NCBI GenBank assembly: GCA_017561025.1
Contig: JAFZDU010000108.1
Location: 1 to 64,000 of the forward strand
From: Bacteroidales bacterium
Lineage (GTDB): Bacteria; Bacteroidota; Bacteroidia; Bacteroidales; F082
Direction of reading: 5' to 3'
Length of the DNA stretch: 64,000 nucleotides
Part shown: positions 35,476 through 45,204 of the stretch, piece after piece
Position numbering within the stretch: the first letter of the stretch is position 1
Layout: every line of letters begins with the position of its first letter
Notes under the pieces: generated by a model
The model's input: the letters and a program-made list of their open reading frames with translations, nothing else
Told to the model about the DNA's origin: nothing
Database searches by the model: none
Made by a program: the position numbers and the translations under genes

Positions 35476-37877
35476 TCTAACTCAGAACCTAAAACAGTAA
35501 TGTTGATATTCTTCAAGGTCACAGTATGTTTAGGATCCCATAAGAAGTCTTTCTCTGTAGGTCTTAGATAAATGTCGAATTTATTCTTTTCAAAATCTTT
35601 AGTATAGAATATCTTGACAAATTCTAACTTCAGCCATTCGTTAGGGTGATAGGCTGTAGTGGTGATGTTCTTGCTAATGTTGTCGTATTGTGTGATTTTG
35701 TTGTTGCCGTCATAATTGTATTCTACGCCAAGATTTATAAACTGGTCTTGCCATACGTTTCCTGTATATAGTATGTCGGCGGTGATTATAATCTTAATTT
35801 CTTTATGCTGTCCTCTTATATTGTCGGAGAGAATGTCGACATTCTGTTGTTTTTTGCCTCCAGGTTTTTCCTGGCTTGTAGCGCAGTATACAGAGTCGAT
35901 GCTATAGCTTTCTATAATCTCAAATTTACTATGTGGGAACAAAGGTGTCTTTGTCATCATGTTGTTGGAGTATGAATAATTGTCCACATAAATCATAGCC
36001 TGGAATTTTTCGTTGATTTCATCGATCAAGTTTTTGTCGTCTATTTTTTCAAGTTCCAGATTATCTTTGATCAAGAATAATTGTTTTCTGTTATTCTCAA
36101 ATGTATAGTAATAATTATTATAGACACCATCGAATATTTTTCTTGTATATCTGAAGAAGCATGTCTTTATGTCGCAGTGGAAATCTGCAGTTGTATCGAG
36201 AGCCTGTCCCATCCAGTGAATGTTTTTAGGAGTATCCATATTGAAGTTGTCTCTCATCAATGCGTTAAGTGAAGGTGTTATGTCATTATGAGAAACGACG
36301 GCCTTGAAATGCTGGGAGTTTTCCAACATTGGCGACCATATAATCAAAGGTACATGAAATGCGTCAAGTGCGTTTTCAGGATTTTGATTTAAGCTGTGGT
36401 CTCCTGTGATGATGAAAATGGTATTTCCATCTTTGTCGAATTCTGTGTAGCGTTTGATGAAATGCTTTATGGATTCGTCGCCGTAAAGTGCTGCGGCGAG
36501 ATATCCTGTTATTTCGTTTTTCTTGGCTTGCAAACTTTCTGGATATTTTGCTATTAGTTTAGCTGCTCTGTCGTAATAGACATCGGCTCTTTCCTTGTCG
36601 TTGAGCCTTAGCCTGTTGTCGTGCTGTGATATAGTTATGAATAAGTCAAAGTATGATTTTGTCATATCACGTTGTTCGATGATATCCATGCTTTTGTCGA
36701 ACATTACCATATCTTGGTAGCCCCAATAGGTGTAGTCGTATTTTTTGTTTTCCTTTTTCTTTTGGTCTTCGAAGAATGGCGCCAGGAAATCTGTTTGTTG
36801 TGAGATGAGGTAGTCGTATACCTTATCGAAAGAGAATTCGCCTGCGTAGAATGCGCTAGTCATATAGTTGTTGGATTTCAACACGCTGAACAAGGAGTTG
36901 TATTCAGGGATGTCGCCGAATTGGAATCCCATGGTGCCGTGAGGCACAGAACCTGTGATGGCAGGAACGGCTCCAAAGCTACGTGGTGTGGTAGACAGAC
37001 AGTTGCTCCAATACAATGAATGTTTTGATAATGAGTCAAGGAATGGAGTGAAGCTGATGCCGTATTCATTTTCTCCAAATATATTAGCTCCTAATGATTC
37101 AACAACAATTATGACAACATTAGGCTTTTTGTCGGATGTCTTGAAATATGGACCTAAAACATTTCCTATATTATCTTTTCTTTCGATAGGGTAGTCGTTG
37201 TTGGTTACTTCTCTGTCGGGATATATTTCCCAGAAGGTATTGATTTTATCTTTATCATGTTCCAACTTTGACAATGTTTGTCCGTTCTTTTCTTTTTCTA
37301 GACATGCGTTTATGCAATATGAAATCTTATTGACGATAAATTTGTCTTGCTTTGGCTTTGTGATAAAGAATGATATAGAAAATACACATATTAACAATAA
37401 TGTGATATATGCTGCTATCTTGTTTATGTCTTTTTTGGAAAGCTTGACAGATATGAAAACATAGACGCACATTGTTGCTATTGTGGCGAGAATTATCCAT
37501 AAGTTAAGCACGCTTTTTATTGTGAACCATGTCTCCCACAGAGGTCTGTTTATCAGTTCGTTTCCCATGAGTATTCCAGTGGATTTGTGGTATATGATAA
37601 GTCCTGCTTCAAAGATGAACATCATGCTGAAGAGCAGAGCTGCTGTAAAAGTGGCGCTCTTTCTGGAAAATATTGAAACTATTAGATATATAATTAATAT
37701 CAGCAGGCTGATAAAACATGAGCTTGTCAGATTGCCGTATATCATTCCTGAGAAACTGCTGATTTCAGAAATGCCTCCAACGAAAAAGATCTCAATAAGC
37801 TTGAGTGCAAATATGGATATGATATAAAATATTGATAATAATATAAATGGCTTTATGTTTTTTATGCAATCTTTCAT
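35472..37877 (-). CDS. LTA-synthase-like sulfatase-fold membrane enzyme (copy 1)
   Basis: This 801-residue protein has five N-terminal membrane segments (to about residue 180), then an extracytoplasmic alkaline-phosphatase/sulfatase domain with VVIIVVESLGANIFG (metal ligand E), the probable nucleophile threonine in CLSTTPRSFGAVPA, FIITGDHSLN and VVSHNDITPSL, and about 150 extra C-terminal residues ending TLKNINITVLG. The family includes LtaS, OpgB and phosphoethanolamine transferases that move phospholipid head groups onto glycans. As LTA is absent from Bacteroidota, a surface-glycan or lipid modification is likelier. A paralogue lies just upstream with the remnant of another C-terminus between them. 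Confidence 0.87.
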   Translation of the reverse strand: MKDCIKNIKPFILLSIFYIISIFALKLIEIFFVGGISEISSFSGMIYGNLTSSCFISLLILIIYLIVSIFSRKSATFTAALLFSMMFIFEAGLIIYHKSTGILMGNELINRPLWETWFTIKSVLNLWIILATIATMCVYVFISVKLSKKDINKIAAYITLLLICVFSISFFITKPKQDKFIVNKISYCINACLEKEKNGQTLSKLEHDKDKINTFWEIYPDREVTNNDYPIERKDNIGNVLGPYFKTSDKKPNVVIIVVESLGANIFGENEYGISFTPFLDSLSKHSLYWSNCLSTTPRSFGAVPAITGSVPHGTMGFQFGDIPEYNSLFSVLKSNNYMTSAFYAGEFSFDKVYDYLISQQTDFLAPFFEDQKKKENKKYDYTYWGYQDMVMFDKSMDIIEQRDMTKSYFDLFITISQHDNRLRLNDKERADVYYDRAAKLIAKYPESLQAKKNEITGYLAAALYGDESIKHFIKRYTEFDKDGNTIFIITGDHSLNQNPENALDAFHVPLIIWSPMLENSQHFKAVVSHNDITPSLNALMRDNFNMDTPKNIHWMGQALDTTADFHCDIKTCFFRYTRKIFDGVYNNYYYTFENNRKQLFLIKDNLELEKIDDKNLIDEINEKFQAMIYVDNYSYSNNMMTKTPLFPHSKFEIIESYSIDSVYCATSQEKPGGKKQQNVDILSDNIRGQHKEIKIIITADILYTGNVWQDQFINLGVEYNYDGNNKITQYDNISKNITTTAYHPNEWLKLEFVKIFYTKDFEKNKFDIYLRPTEKDFLWDPKHTVTLKNINITVLGSELD

Positions 37878-37881
37878 AGTA

Positions 37882-38016
37882 TTATTTTGTGGTTTTAATT
37901 ATTACATTAACATTATCAAACATCATCTCGTTGTTAGATATATTGTGTTTAGGCTTTCGTTTTGCAATGACTTTATCGATTCTATATATTTCTTCAAAAA
38001 TTATCTTATTATTTTT
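37882..38016 (-). pseudogene. Remnant of a third copy of the cluster's C-terminal module
   Basis: A 44-codon open stretch, with no start and in a different frame from the sulfatase gene it abuts, reads FEEIYRID, KPKHNIS and DNVNVIIK at the same spacing as FIEIYMIP, DPNHSVT and DININIL in copy 2 and as DPKHTVT and NINITVL in copy 1. It looks like the stranded 3' end of a lost or recombined paralogue. Confidence 0.5.
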
Positions 38017-40417
38017 TTACACCTAGAATATTTATGTTAATATCTTTTAATGTTACGCTATGATTTGGGTCCCACTGATGATCGTGTTCAGATGGTATCA
38101 TATAAATTTCTATGAATGAAGGTTTTTTATTATTCTTGGATTTGAAAATCTTAGTTACATCCACATTATACCATTGTTCAGGATGGTAATTTTTTTCTAT
38201 GATACTTTTAGAAATAGGTTCTGTTGCCCATACGGCATTTGAGGACTTCATATTCAATCTTATGAATTTTTCATGGGTAATATTTGCGGTATATTTAATC
38301 TTAGCGGTCATATTTACTTTAATTTCAGAATATTCGGAACTTATATGTTGGGAATAAATGTTAACGATAGGGCATTTATAATCGCTTGGTTTTTCACTTC
38401 CTGATTGGCAGAATGCCGAGTCAATTGTGACGGATTTGAGCAGTTTGTAATCCTTAGGCTGCAAGATAGGGTTCTTTGTAAGTTTATTATTGATATATGT
38501 GTAATTATCAATATATAACATCATGTTCATTCTTCCTTTCATTACATTAAGCAAAACAGAATCATTTATTTTCTTAAGATGTAAATTTTTTTCCACACGA
38601 TATAAATTGTCTTTGCCGTTGATTTCTATGTAAAAAATGTCGTTGTACAAACAATTCTTCGTCATGTTAGAAGGTGTGATGAAATATGTTTTAAGATTGC
38701 TAACGAAACTTGCAGTCGTGTCTAATCCATCTGTAACCCAATGAACATTTTCTGGAGTTATAACACCAAAGTTGTCTCTCAACAGAGTTGTCAATGAAGG
38801 AGTTATATCATTATGCGAGACAACAGAATGAAAATGCTGCGATTTTTTTAACAATGGTGACCATATAATAAGCGGCACATGATAGGCATTAAGAGGATTG
38901 CTGTAAACAAGATTAAGACTGTGGTCGCCAGTGATGACAAAGATGACATTATCATTATTACGACTCTCATTGTATTTTTTGAAGAAGTTTTTAAATGCAT
39001 CGTCGCCATATAGAAACGCTGCCATAAATCCTTTCTTGCTTGGCAAATTGTTTCTTAGTTCACTCGGAATCGACGACAATATTTCTTCAGCCTTAACATA
39101 ATAATAATCTTGAAGCTCCTTATTTGTATTTAGTTTCAAGGAATTATCATGTTGCGACAAGGTGACGAAAACATCAAAATTAGGATTGTCGTATGTTCTA
39201 TTATTTATTATATCTAGACTTCTTTCATATAGCTTCGCATCGTGATACCCCCATGAAGTATAGTCGAATGTATTGTCTTTTTTGTTTTGGGAACATTCGG
39301 ATGCGAAAGGCGACATATAGTCTATTTCCTGTGCCACCAAATAATCATAAACTCTGTCAAAAGCAAAACTGCCGCCATAGAAGACATTGGTCTTGTATGA
39401 GTTGTCTTTCAATATTGAGAACATGGAATTGTGATTTGGCATGTCTCCAAATTGAAATCCATTCAATCCGTATGGAACGGATGCCGTCATTGCAGGAAGT
39501 ACACCAGCACTTCGAGGCGTAGATGAAAGACAATTGGTCCACAAAAGGGAATGCCTTGATAATGAGTCTAAAAACGGTGTGAGAGTGTATCCAGATTTGT
39601 TCTGTCCGAAGAAATCTGAACCTAATGACTCAATAATGACAAAAACGATGTCTGGTTTTACTTCAGATGTTTCAAAATAAGGCCCCAATACATTGTCAAT
39701 GTTGTCGTGTCTCTCCAAAGGATATTCATCAACTATTATATCTCTGTCAGGGAATGTCGTCTTGTATTTTTCAACTATTTTTTTGTCAAACTTCACCTTC
39801 ATCTGATTTACAATATCATCGCTATCTTTTGCTATACAAGAATCGACACAATACCATAACTTATTGACAGCATTTGCATCATGATTAGGTTCTACTATGA
39901 AAAATAAAGGAACTGAAAACAGCATCAATATTAGTAATTCAATAGGCTGTAGCTCCCTCTTTTTTGATTTTTGTCTTTCGGAAATACTGACAGTAGTTAA
40001 AGTGAATACTGCTATGAATACCAAGGCGGCTGCCGTCATCCAGAAATTTACTACGCTTTTGATAGTGTGAATAGTTTCCCATAAGGGTCTTTCTATAAGT
40101 TCGCTTCCCATCAGCAAACCTGTTGTCCTATAATAGAATGCCAACCCGAATTCGGTGATTAATATTACTGAAAAAAATATAGAAGAAACATATAAAGCGA
40201 CTTTCTTTGAAAAAAACGATATTACATTATATACGATAAAAACGCAGAAACATATAAATAAAGAAGCAATTAAATTGCTGGTAATCATATCATCAAAACA
40301 AATTCCCTCTAATGATTCTGCAGTAAACATCTCGAAAGATTTAACACAAAACAACAATATGATGAAACATATTGATAATGTGCAGAACGATTTTGTTGAT
40401 TCTATATACTTTTTCAT
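38009..40417 (-). CDS. LTA-synthase-like sulfatase-fold membrane enzyme (copy 2)
   Basis: This 802-residue paralogue of copy 1 keeps the same plan: five N-terminal membrane segments, IVFVIIESLGSDFFG, CLSSTPRSAGVLPAMTAS (here SSTPRS, threonine nucleophile kept), FVITGDHSLN, VVSHNDITPSL and a C-terminal extension ending DININILGVKK. The proteins align throughout, so they arose by tandem duplication. They probably transfer a phospho-head group to periplasmic or surface glycans (inference). The spacing to copy 1 is 131 bp and is occupied by a remnant of another C-terminus. Confidence 0.87.
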   Translation of the reverse strand: MKKYIESTKSFCTLSICFIILLFCVKSFEMFTAESLEGICFDDMITSNLIASLFICFCVFIVYNVISFFSKKVALYVSSIFFSVILITEFGLAFYYRTTGLLMGSELIERPLWETIHTIKSVVNFWMTAAALVFIAVFTLTTVSISERQKSKKRELQPIELLILMLFSVPLFFIVEPNHDANAVNKLWYCVDSCIAKDSDDIVNQMKVKFDKKIVEKYKTTFPDRDIIVDEYPLERHDNIDNVLGPYFETSEVKPDIVFVIIESLGSDFFGQNKSGYTLTPFLDSLSRHSLLWTNCLSSTPRSAGVLPAMTASVPYGLNGFQFGDMPNHNSMFSILKDNSYKTNVFYGGSFAFDRVYDYLVAQEIDYMSPFASECSQNKKDNTFDYTSWGYHDAKLYERSLDIINNRTYDNPNFDVFVTLSQHDNSLKLNTNKELQDYYYVKAEEILSSIPSELRNNLPSKKGFMAAFLYGDDAFKNFFKKYNESRNNDNVIFVITGDHSLNLVYSNPLNAYHVPLIIWSPLLKKSQHFHSVVSHNDITPSLTTLLRDNFGVITPENVHWVTDGLDTTASFVSNLKTYFITPSNMTKNCLYNDIFYIEINGKDNLYRVEKNLHLKKINDSVLLNVMKGRMNMMLYIDNYTYINNKLTKNPILQPKDYKLLKSVTIDSAFCQSGSEKPSDYKCPIVNIYSQHISSEYSEIKVNMTAKIKYTANITHEKFIRLNMKSSNAVWATEPISKSIIEKNYHPEQWYNVDVTKIFKSKNNKKPSFIEIYMIPSEHDHQWDPNHSVTLKDININILGVKK

Positions 40418-40621
40418 GATAATGATTAACGTAAGTTCGATACAAAATAATTCATTAAAATGAATAACATAACAATTCTTTGTGTCTTTATAGTACTAAA
40501 AAACAAAACAAAAAAGTTACGTTATCAGACAACAAAGTTAATAAAATTTTTTACATGGCAGATGGCTTCTGCGTTTTTGATGAAACAATTCTTCCATTGT
40601 ATGGAGATATTTCTTCGTTTA

Positions 40622-42205
40622 TCATTTTGCCAAGACAGAAACATCAATGTTCTTTATCTCAATATTACTATCTGAGGTGTTCCAAAAATATAATTTTATG
40701 GTCTTGTTTTTAAGGTGATGAATAAAAGGCACATGATAATTGTATTTGAATTCGAATGTTCTGAAATCATCGACGCTGAAATCATCTTTAATATCAATTT
40801 TATCCCATAAGACTTCATCTATCTGGATTACAATCGGAGGGATTTTTGTGTTGGGTTTAAGTTTCTTGATATCCATCGAACCTTCTATCTTGATGGTTTT
40901 GTAATTTTTATCAAAATCAATGTTTGCAATTGTACTATACGTCGATTTGTTTTCAATCATGATGTTTGCAGATGTGTTTCCCTTTTGGGTAATTTGTTCC
41001 GCATTAGAAAGATTGATTTGGCAGTAATAATAGTAGAGGAGGTAAACACTAAAGATAATCAGTGAGAACTGCAATATGCGAGAAACTATACCGGCAACTT
41101 TATTGTTTTTTTCAGGTAATTTTATTTTATCAAACAATGCTAACAATAATTCGTAAAGTCGTAATGCGGCGAACGACAAAAAGTAAGCTGTCACAAAGAA
41201 TAGAAATGCAACGAACAGGTTTCCCAATTCTGTATTAAAACTCCTACTGTTAGCCAATGATATAAATGGCTGTCTTAAAAAACCATGTATTACAAACAAT
41301 GTCATAGAGACATTTCCAAGATGCATCAGAAAATGTTTTAACAATGATTTTCTTATCGGGATGTTTTTAAAATACTGATAAGAAAAAATAACAATCACGG
41401 TAATTGACAGGAATGTGAATGGGAAAAAGAACTTATAGAAATTACCTAGACAGAATATAATCAAAGCTATGAAGAATAATATGTTATTGATTTTCTTATC
41501 TTTATTCAAAGCTATGTATGATCCTAAGCAGAATTCAGGTAAATGTCCAGGAAAATTCTGTAAGAGATAAATGTCAGTATAACCATTAAAACAATATTGT
41601 GATAGGAAAATCCAGGAATATGATAGAACACAGATTGCTATAAAAGCTTTTGTATTATATTTCTTTATCAAATAAAAAATCACAGGGAAAACGAGATACA
41701 ATTGAAATATCAATCCGAAAAACCACCAAGGACCGTTGGCGCTTAACCCTTGCTTAGGCAGTAAAGTATTTATGAATAATAGTTTGTAATTGATATCTTT
41801 TAAATACACTTCCCATGGCAAGGATCCATTCATCAATATTGTCATTAGTATATAGAATATTACCCCTGTAAGCAATAGTGGATATAATTTTTTCAATCTG
41901 TCTATGACGAAATTAAGCCAGGTCTTGTTGTCTCTTAACATAGATAAAGCCAGACCATATCCACTGATGAAAATGAAGATTTGTACTCCGTAATGTCCTA
42001 AGAAACTGAATAATATATTGATGAAATCCCCTGGATTTCTAGATGTGAGGCTGAAAAAATTGTTGATATGATTTATGGAATAATAGAATTCATTCTCACC
42101 TGTTGAAGGTGCAAGATGATGAAAGAAATTGTGTAAGCAAATACACAATATGGCGAAGCCTTTTAAAATTGATGTATCTTGTTTTGTGTAATTTTTCAGT
42201 TGCAT
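40622..42205 (-). CDS. Acyltransferase-3 family membrane protein with C-terminal extension
   Basis: This 527-residue protein has about ten membrane segments and the acyltransferase-3 opening DTSILKGFAILCICLHNFFHH with the catalytic histidine, and FISGYGLAL. Members such as OafA transfer acyl groups to surface glycans. About 110 residues follow the last membrane segment; their end (IEIKNIDVSVLAK) resembles that of the two sulfatase-fold proteins. I chose the ATG at 42205; the frame's TTG at 42220 lacks support. It is the first gene of the minus-strand cluster and lies 204 bp from copy 2; that gap holds no convincing gene. Confidence 0.85.
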   Translation of the reverse strand: MQLKNYTKQDTSILKGFAILCICLHNFFHHLAPSTGENEFYYSINHINNFFSLTSRNPGDFINILFSFLGHYGVQIFIFISGYGLALSMLRDNKTWLNFVIDRLKKLYPLLLTGVIFYILMTILMNGSLPWEVYLKDINYKLLFINTLLPKQGLSANGPWWFFGLIFQLYLVFPVIFYLIKKYNTKAFIAICVLSYSWIFLSQYCFNGYTDIYLLQNFPGHLPEFCLGSYIALNKDKKINNILFFIALIIFCLGNFYKFFFPFTFLSITVIVIFSYQYFKNIPIRKSLLKHFLMHLGNVSMTLFVIHGFLRQPFISLANSRSFNTELGNLFVAFLFFVTAYFLSFAALRLYELLLALFDKIKLPEKNNKVAGIVSRILQFSLIIFSVYLLYYYYCQINLSNAEQITQKGNTSANIMIENKSTYSTIANIDFDKNYKTIKIEGSMDIKKLKPNTKIPPIVIQIDEVLWDKIDIKDDFSVDDFRTFEFKYNYHVPFIHHLKNKTIKLYFWNTSDSNIEIKNIDVSVLAK

Positions 42206-42260
42206 AACAATTTTCCGCAAATTTAAGAAAATAATACCATTTTCATATGTTAAAAAGTGT

Positions 42261-42298
42261 TAAAAAATAAAGGTGATTCCATTGCTGAAATCACCTTT
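42261..42298 (-). terminator. Terminator of the HAF-repeat T9SS gene
   Basis: AAAGGTGATT (42269-42278) pairs with AATCACCTTT (42289-42298), perfect over 10 bp with a 10-nt loop. On the minus strand it is followed by ATTTTTTA. Confidence 0.8.
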
Positions 42299-42337
42299 AG
42301 ATATTTATAAAGTGTTAATAAATAACTTTATATGCTA

Positions 42338-44335
42338 TTATTTAGAAACAACAACTTTTTTAACAGTTGTTTTAGCGTCAGCTGTAAGAACTCTCACGAA
42401 GTAGATGCCGTTGTTGTATTTTGCTGTGCTGATTTGTACGTTATCACTGTTAACGTTGATAACATCTATTGTTTGGCCGACAGCATTGTATATTTCAACA
42501 TTGACGATGTTTTCGCCTTCGATGTTGAAGTAGTTGTTAGCTGGGTTAGGCATGATGCTGATGTTGTTTTCAGCGGCGATTTCGTTTACTATAGCAGCGC
42601 AATCAACTTCGTAGTTTAAGAAGTTAGGTTCGAAAGTATCTGTGATGCCAGCCATTTCGATGCTGTAGATTACTTCGCCTTCCAAAGTGATTGTGAAACC
42701 AATTTCTGAGTCCCATTCGCCTTTAACCCATGTGAATGTATAAGTATCTTGGCATAATGGGAGCACTAATACTGCTGGTTCTTCAACGCTGCCGCCTTGT
42801 TTGAGTTCAGCTTTATAAACCATGTCGCTTAAAGTACCTACTATTTCGATGTAGCCGTTGTTCCAACCGTCACCATATTCGTCTATCATTGTGAAAGTGA
42901 GTTCGCACATGTTTTGTGCAGCACAAGGATAGATAGTAGGTTTTACTGTGTTAGATCCGCTTGACAAGCATTCGCCACCCCAGTTAGCTCTAACTAAGAA
43001 TGTATATTTGCCAGGTTCTAAGTCTTCGATTTCAAATGTTGTTTCAGTGATACCTGCATAGATAGGTTCTGTTGCAGAGAAGCTAGTGTAGATTTCGTAT
43101 GTTACGTCAACTGGGTCAGCTGGAGCGTCCCATGTGAGGACTACGTTGTCATAGTCGTTTTCTGGGATTGAGAAAGCCAAGTTAGTTGGTCTGTCGCATA
43201 ATGATTCTTCGAGAGTGATAATGAATGTGCAGTCTTGACCGTCGATGTTAGCAGCGCCGATGAATGTTCTGCCGTCAGCTGTTACGTTGTTGATGCTGTA
43301 TATGATCCATGATTCTGCTTCTCCTACACCGTTAGCTAATAAATAGTCGGTGAAGTACATTACTTCGCCGCCTACGTAAGCGAAAGCTCTTCTCATGTCA
43401 GGCATTGGAGGGAAACCGCCGGCCATATAACCGAAAGCGTCGCCGTTGTCTGTTACGCATGTTGCTGATAATGCTGTTCCTACTTCGAGTGTGTTAGGTA
43501 TTGATGTTAATTCTTCGTTTTGGATGTCATAAACGAAAGCGTTGCCGTCTATGCCATCGATGTAACCGCATACGTATCTGCCGCTAGGAGAGGCGTTCAT
43601 AGCTTCGCCGTAGATGTCGCCAATGATGTGGATTTCGCCATCTTTCCAATAACATGCTGTCCAATATCCGATGTCGTCGGTGCCGTGTCCTACAACGACA
43701 CTGCCGTCGCCGCTGATGCCATTAGGTCTTGTTTGTGTTGATGTTCCGTTAGGGAGCTGTGTGTAGCCGTCGTTAGGAGACCATAAGTAAGTTGATGTTT
43801 CCCATTCGGCTGTGAATTGCATAACGCCTACATGAAGACCATCGTTTGACATTGCCCATGCGCCGTTGTAATCAGGGTTGTCCATGTCAAAGAAGAAGTT
43901 TGGATAGTCAGGGTTCATGCCCAAGAATTGCCATTCTTTAACATCTGAGTGCCATAAACCAGCAACAGAAGCGCCTTCGTCATTTGTATAGTAACCTGCT
44001 ACAACACCATCGTCTGATACAGCGAAAACTACACCTTCAATATAAATCATACCTGTTGCTTCTGACCAGTAATAACTTTCTGATTCGCCAAATGCTTGGA
44101 TAGCAAGGTGTTGTTTGTTGTCAGAGATGTCGTATGGGAAATGATACTGGCTATCAATGATTGTAATAGCAGCACCTTTAACATCTTTAACTCTTACTTC
44201 AGGAGCGCGAGTTTCTTTTTTAACATCATTTTTTACAGATGTCATGACATTGTGATTTGCATTCTTTTGTGCGTTTACGCTAAAACCGCATACAAAAAGA
44301 GCCAATGCCAACATTAAATGTAAAGCTTTTTTCAT
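42338..44335 (-). CDS. HAF-like repeat and FN3 protein with T9SS sorting domain
   Basis: This 665-residue exported protein has a signal peptide (MKKALHLMLALALFVCGFSV), about 330 residues of HAF-like repeats (GVVAGYYTNDEGA, HVGVMQFTAEW, VVVGHGTDDIGYW), a fibronectin III domain (LTWDAPADPVDVTYEIY), a DEYGDGWNNGYIEI domain and a T9SS sorting domain from ISIMPNPANN to VVVSK. Similar multi-domain proteins are surface-exposed or secreted adhesins or peptidase-associated proteins in Bacteroidota. Its sorting domain is not the version shared by the 19-22 kb pair. A strong terminator follows. Confidence 0.85.
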   Translation of the reverse strand: MKKALHLMLALALFVCGFSVNAQKNANHNVMTSVKNDVKKETRAPEVRVKDVKGAAITIIDSQYHFPYDISDNKQHLAIQAFGESESYYWSEATGMIYIEGVVFAVSDDGVVAGYYTNDEGASVAGLWHSDVKEWQFLGMNPDYPNFFFDMDNPDYNGAWAMSNDGLHVGVMQFTAEWETSTYLWSPNDGYTQLPNGTSTQTRPNGISGDGSVVVGHGTDDIGYWTACYWKDGEIHIIGDIYGEAMNASPSGRYVCGYIDGIDGNAFVYDIQNEELTSIPNTLEVGTALSATCVTDNGDAFGYMAGGFPPMPDMRRAFAYVGGEVMYFTDYLLANGVGEAESWIIYSINNVTADGRTFIGAANIDGQDCTFIITLEESLCDRPTNLAFSIPENDYDNVVLTWDAPADPVDVTYEIYTSFSATEPIYAGITETTFEIEDLEPGKYTFLVRANWGGECLSSGSNTVKPTIYPCAAQNMCELTFTMIDEYGDGWNNGYIEIVGTLSDMVYKAELKQGGSVEEPAVLVLPLCQDTYTFTWVKGEWDSEIGFTITLEGEVIYSIEMAGITDTFEPNFLNYEVDCAAIVNEIAAENNISIMPNPANNYFNIEGENIVNVEIYNAVGQTIDVINVNSDNVQISTAKYNNGIYFVRVLTADAKTTVKKVVVSK

Positions 44336-44494
44336 TTTTTCTAATTTTTGTTATAATATAAATTGAACTAAAAGTCGAAAAAGTATAAAGGTTTCAGATG
44401 TATAGTAATGTGTTTTCACATAGTAGTCTGCAAAGATAATATTATTTTTAGAAAATAATAAATGAAAATCTTATTATTTATGTAAAATAACTGC

Positions 44495-44523
44495 AAATAA
44501 AAAAAGACACCTAAGTGTCTTTT
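44495..44523 (-). terminator. Terminator of sodB
   Basis: AAAAGACAC (44502-44510) and GTGTCTTTT (44515-44523) pair perfectly with a CTAA loop. On the minus strand a T-rich tract follows, 11 bp after the sodB stop. Confidence 0.85.
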
Positions 44524-44534
44524 ACTTGTTTATA

Positions 44535-45116
44535 TCATTCTGTGAGTTGTTTCTCTACGAATTTCCAGTTGATGATCTGCCAGAATTCGTTAAGATATGC
44601 CAGCCTTTGATTCTGTTGGTCGAGATAGTAGGCATGTTCCCATACATCGCAGGTTAATAAAGGCCGTAACTCATTGTCTGTGATTGGTGTCTCTGCATTG
44701 CTTGTCTGTTTTAACGATAATGTACCATTTTTATCGCTTACTAGCCAGAGCCATCCGGAGCCAAAGAGTGTCGCAGCTTGTTTGATGAATAATTGTTTGA
44801 AGTTTTCAAAGCTGCCGAAGTCGCGTTCGATGTTTTTAAGCAATAGGGCTTGAGGCAAATATCCTTTTTCCGGAGTCATGCAGTGCCAATAAAAAGTGTG
44901 GTTCCAAACTTGCGCTGCATTGTTGAAAACAGAACCTTCACTGTTTTTTATAATGTCTTCAAGATCCATTTTCTCATATATGGAATTCTCTATCAGATTG
45001 TTCAGATTCTTGACATACGAGGCATGATGTTGTCCATAATGAAAATCGATGGTTCTTTGAGAGATGTGTGGCTCTAATGCATCTCTTTTGTAGGGTAATT
45101 TTGGTAATTCTATCAT
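44535..45116 (-). CDS. sodB: Fe/Mn superoxide dismutase
   Basis: This 193-residue enzyme dismutates superoxide. The four metal ligands are visible: H in DFHYGQHHASYV, H in QVWNHTFYWHCM, and D and H in CDVWEHAYYLD. Block GSGWLWLV is standard. I chose the ATG at 45116 (MIELPKLPYKRDAL) because the family begins there; the frame's earlier ATG adds 15 unrelated residues and overlaps the divergent gene's promoter region. Bacteroides enzymes of this type can use iron or manganese. Confidence 0.95.
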   Translation of the reverse strand: MIELPKLPYKRDALEPHISQRTIDFHYGQHHASYVKNLNNLIENSIYEKMDLEDIIKNSEGSVFNNAAQVWNHTFYWHCMTPEKGYLPQALLLKNIERDFGSFENFKQLFIKQAATLFGSGWLWLVSDKNGTLSLKQTSNAETPITDNELRPLLTCDVWEHAYYLDQQNQRLAYLNEFWQIINWKFVEKQLTE

Positions 45117-45192
45117 AGTCGTTGTTTTTCCGATAAACAATGATATAGTGCCAATGTTCAAGATAATTTCATCGGTGTTGTCAAAAAAAACT

Positions 45193-45200
45193 TATTTTTG
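45193..45200 (+). promoter_or_regulatory. -7 box of the PPTase gene
   Basis: TATTTTTG ends 4 bp before the ATG at 45205, so the transcript is predicted to be leaderless or nearly so. Confidence 0.5.
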
Positions 45201-45204
45201 TGAT

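Noticed and set aside
40418..40621. Short frames between the acyltransferase and sulfatase-fold copy 2
   Set aside because: I translated both strands and found no similarity to the cluster's C-terminal module or any known protein; AT-rich spacer is the simpler reading.
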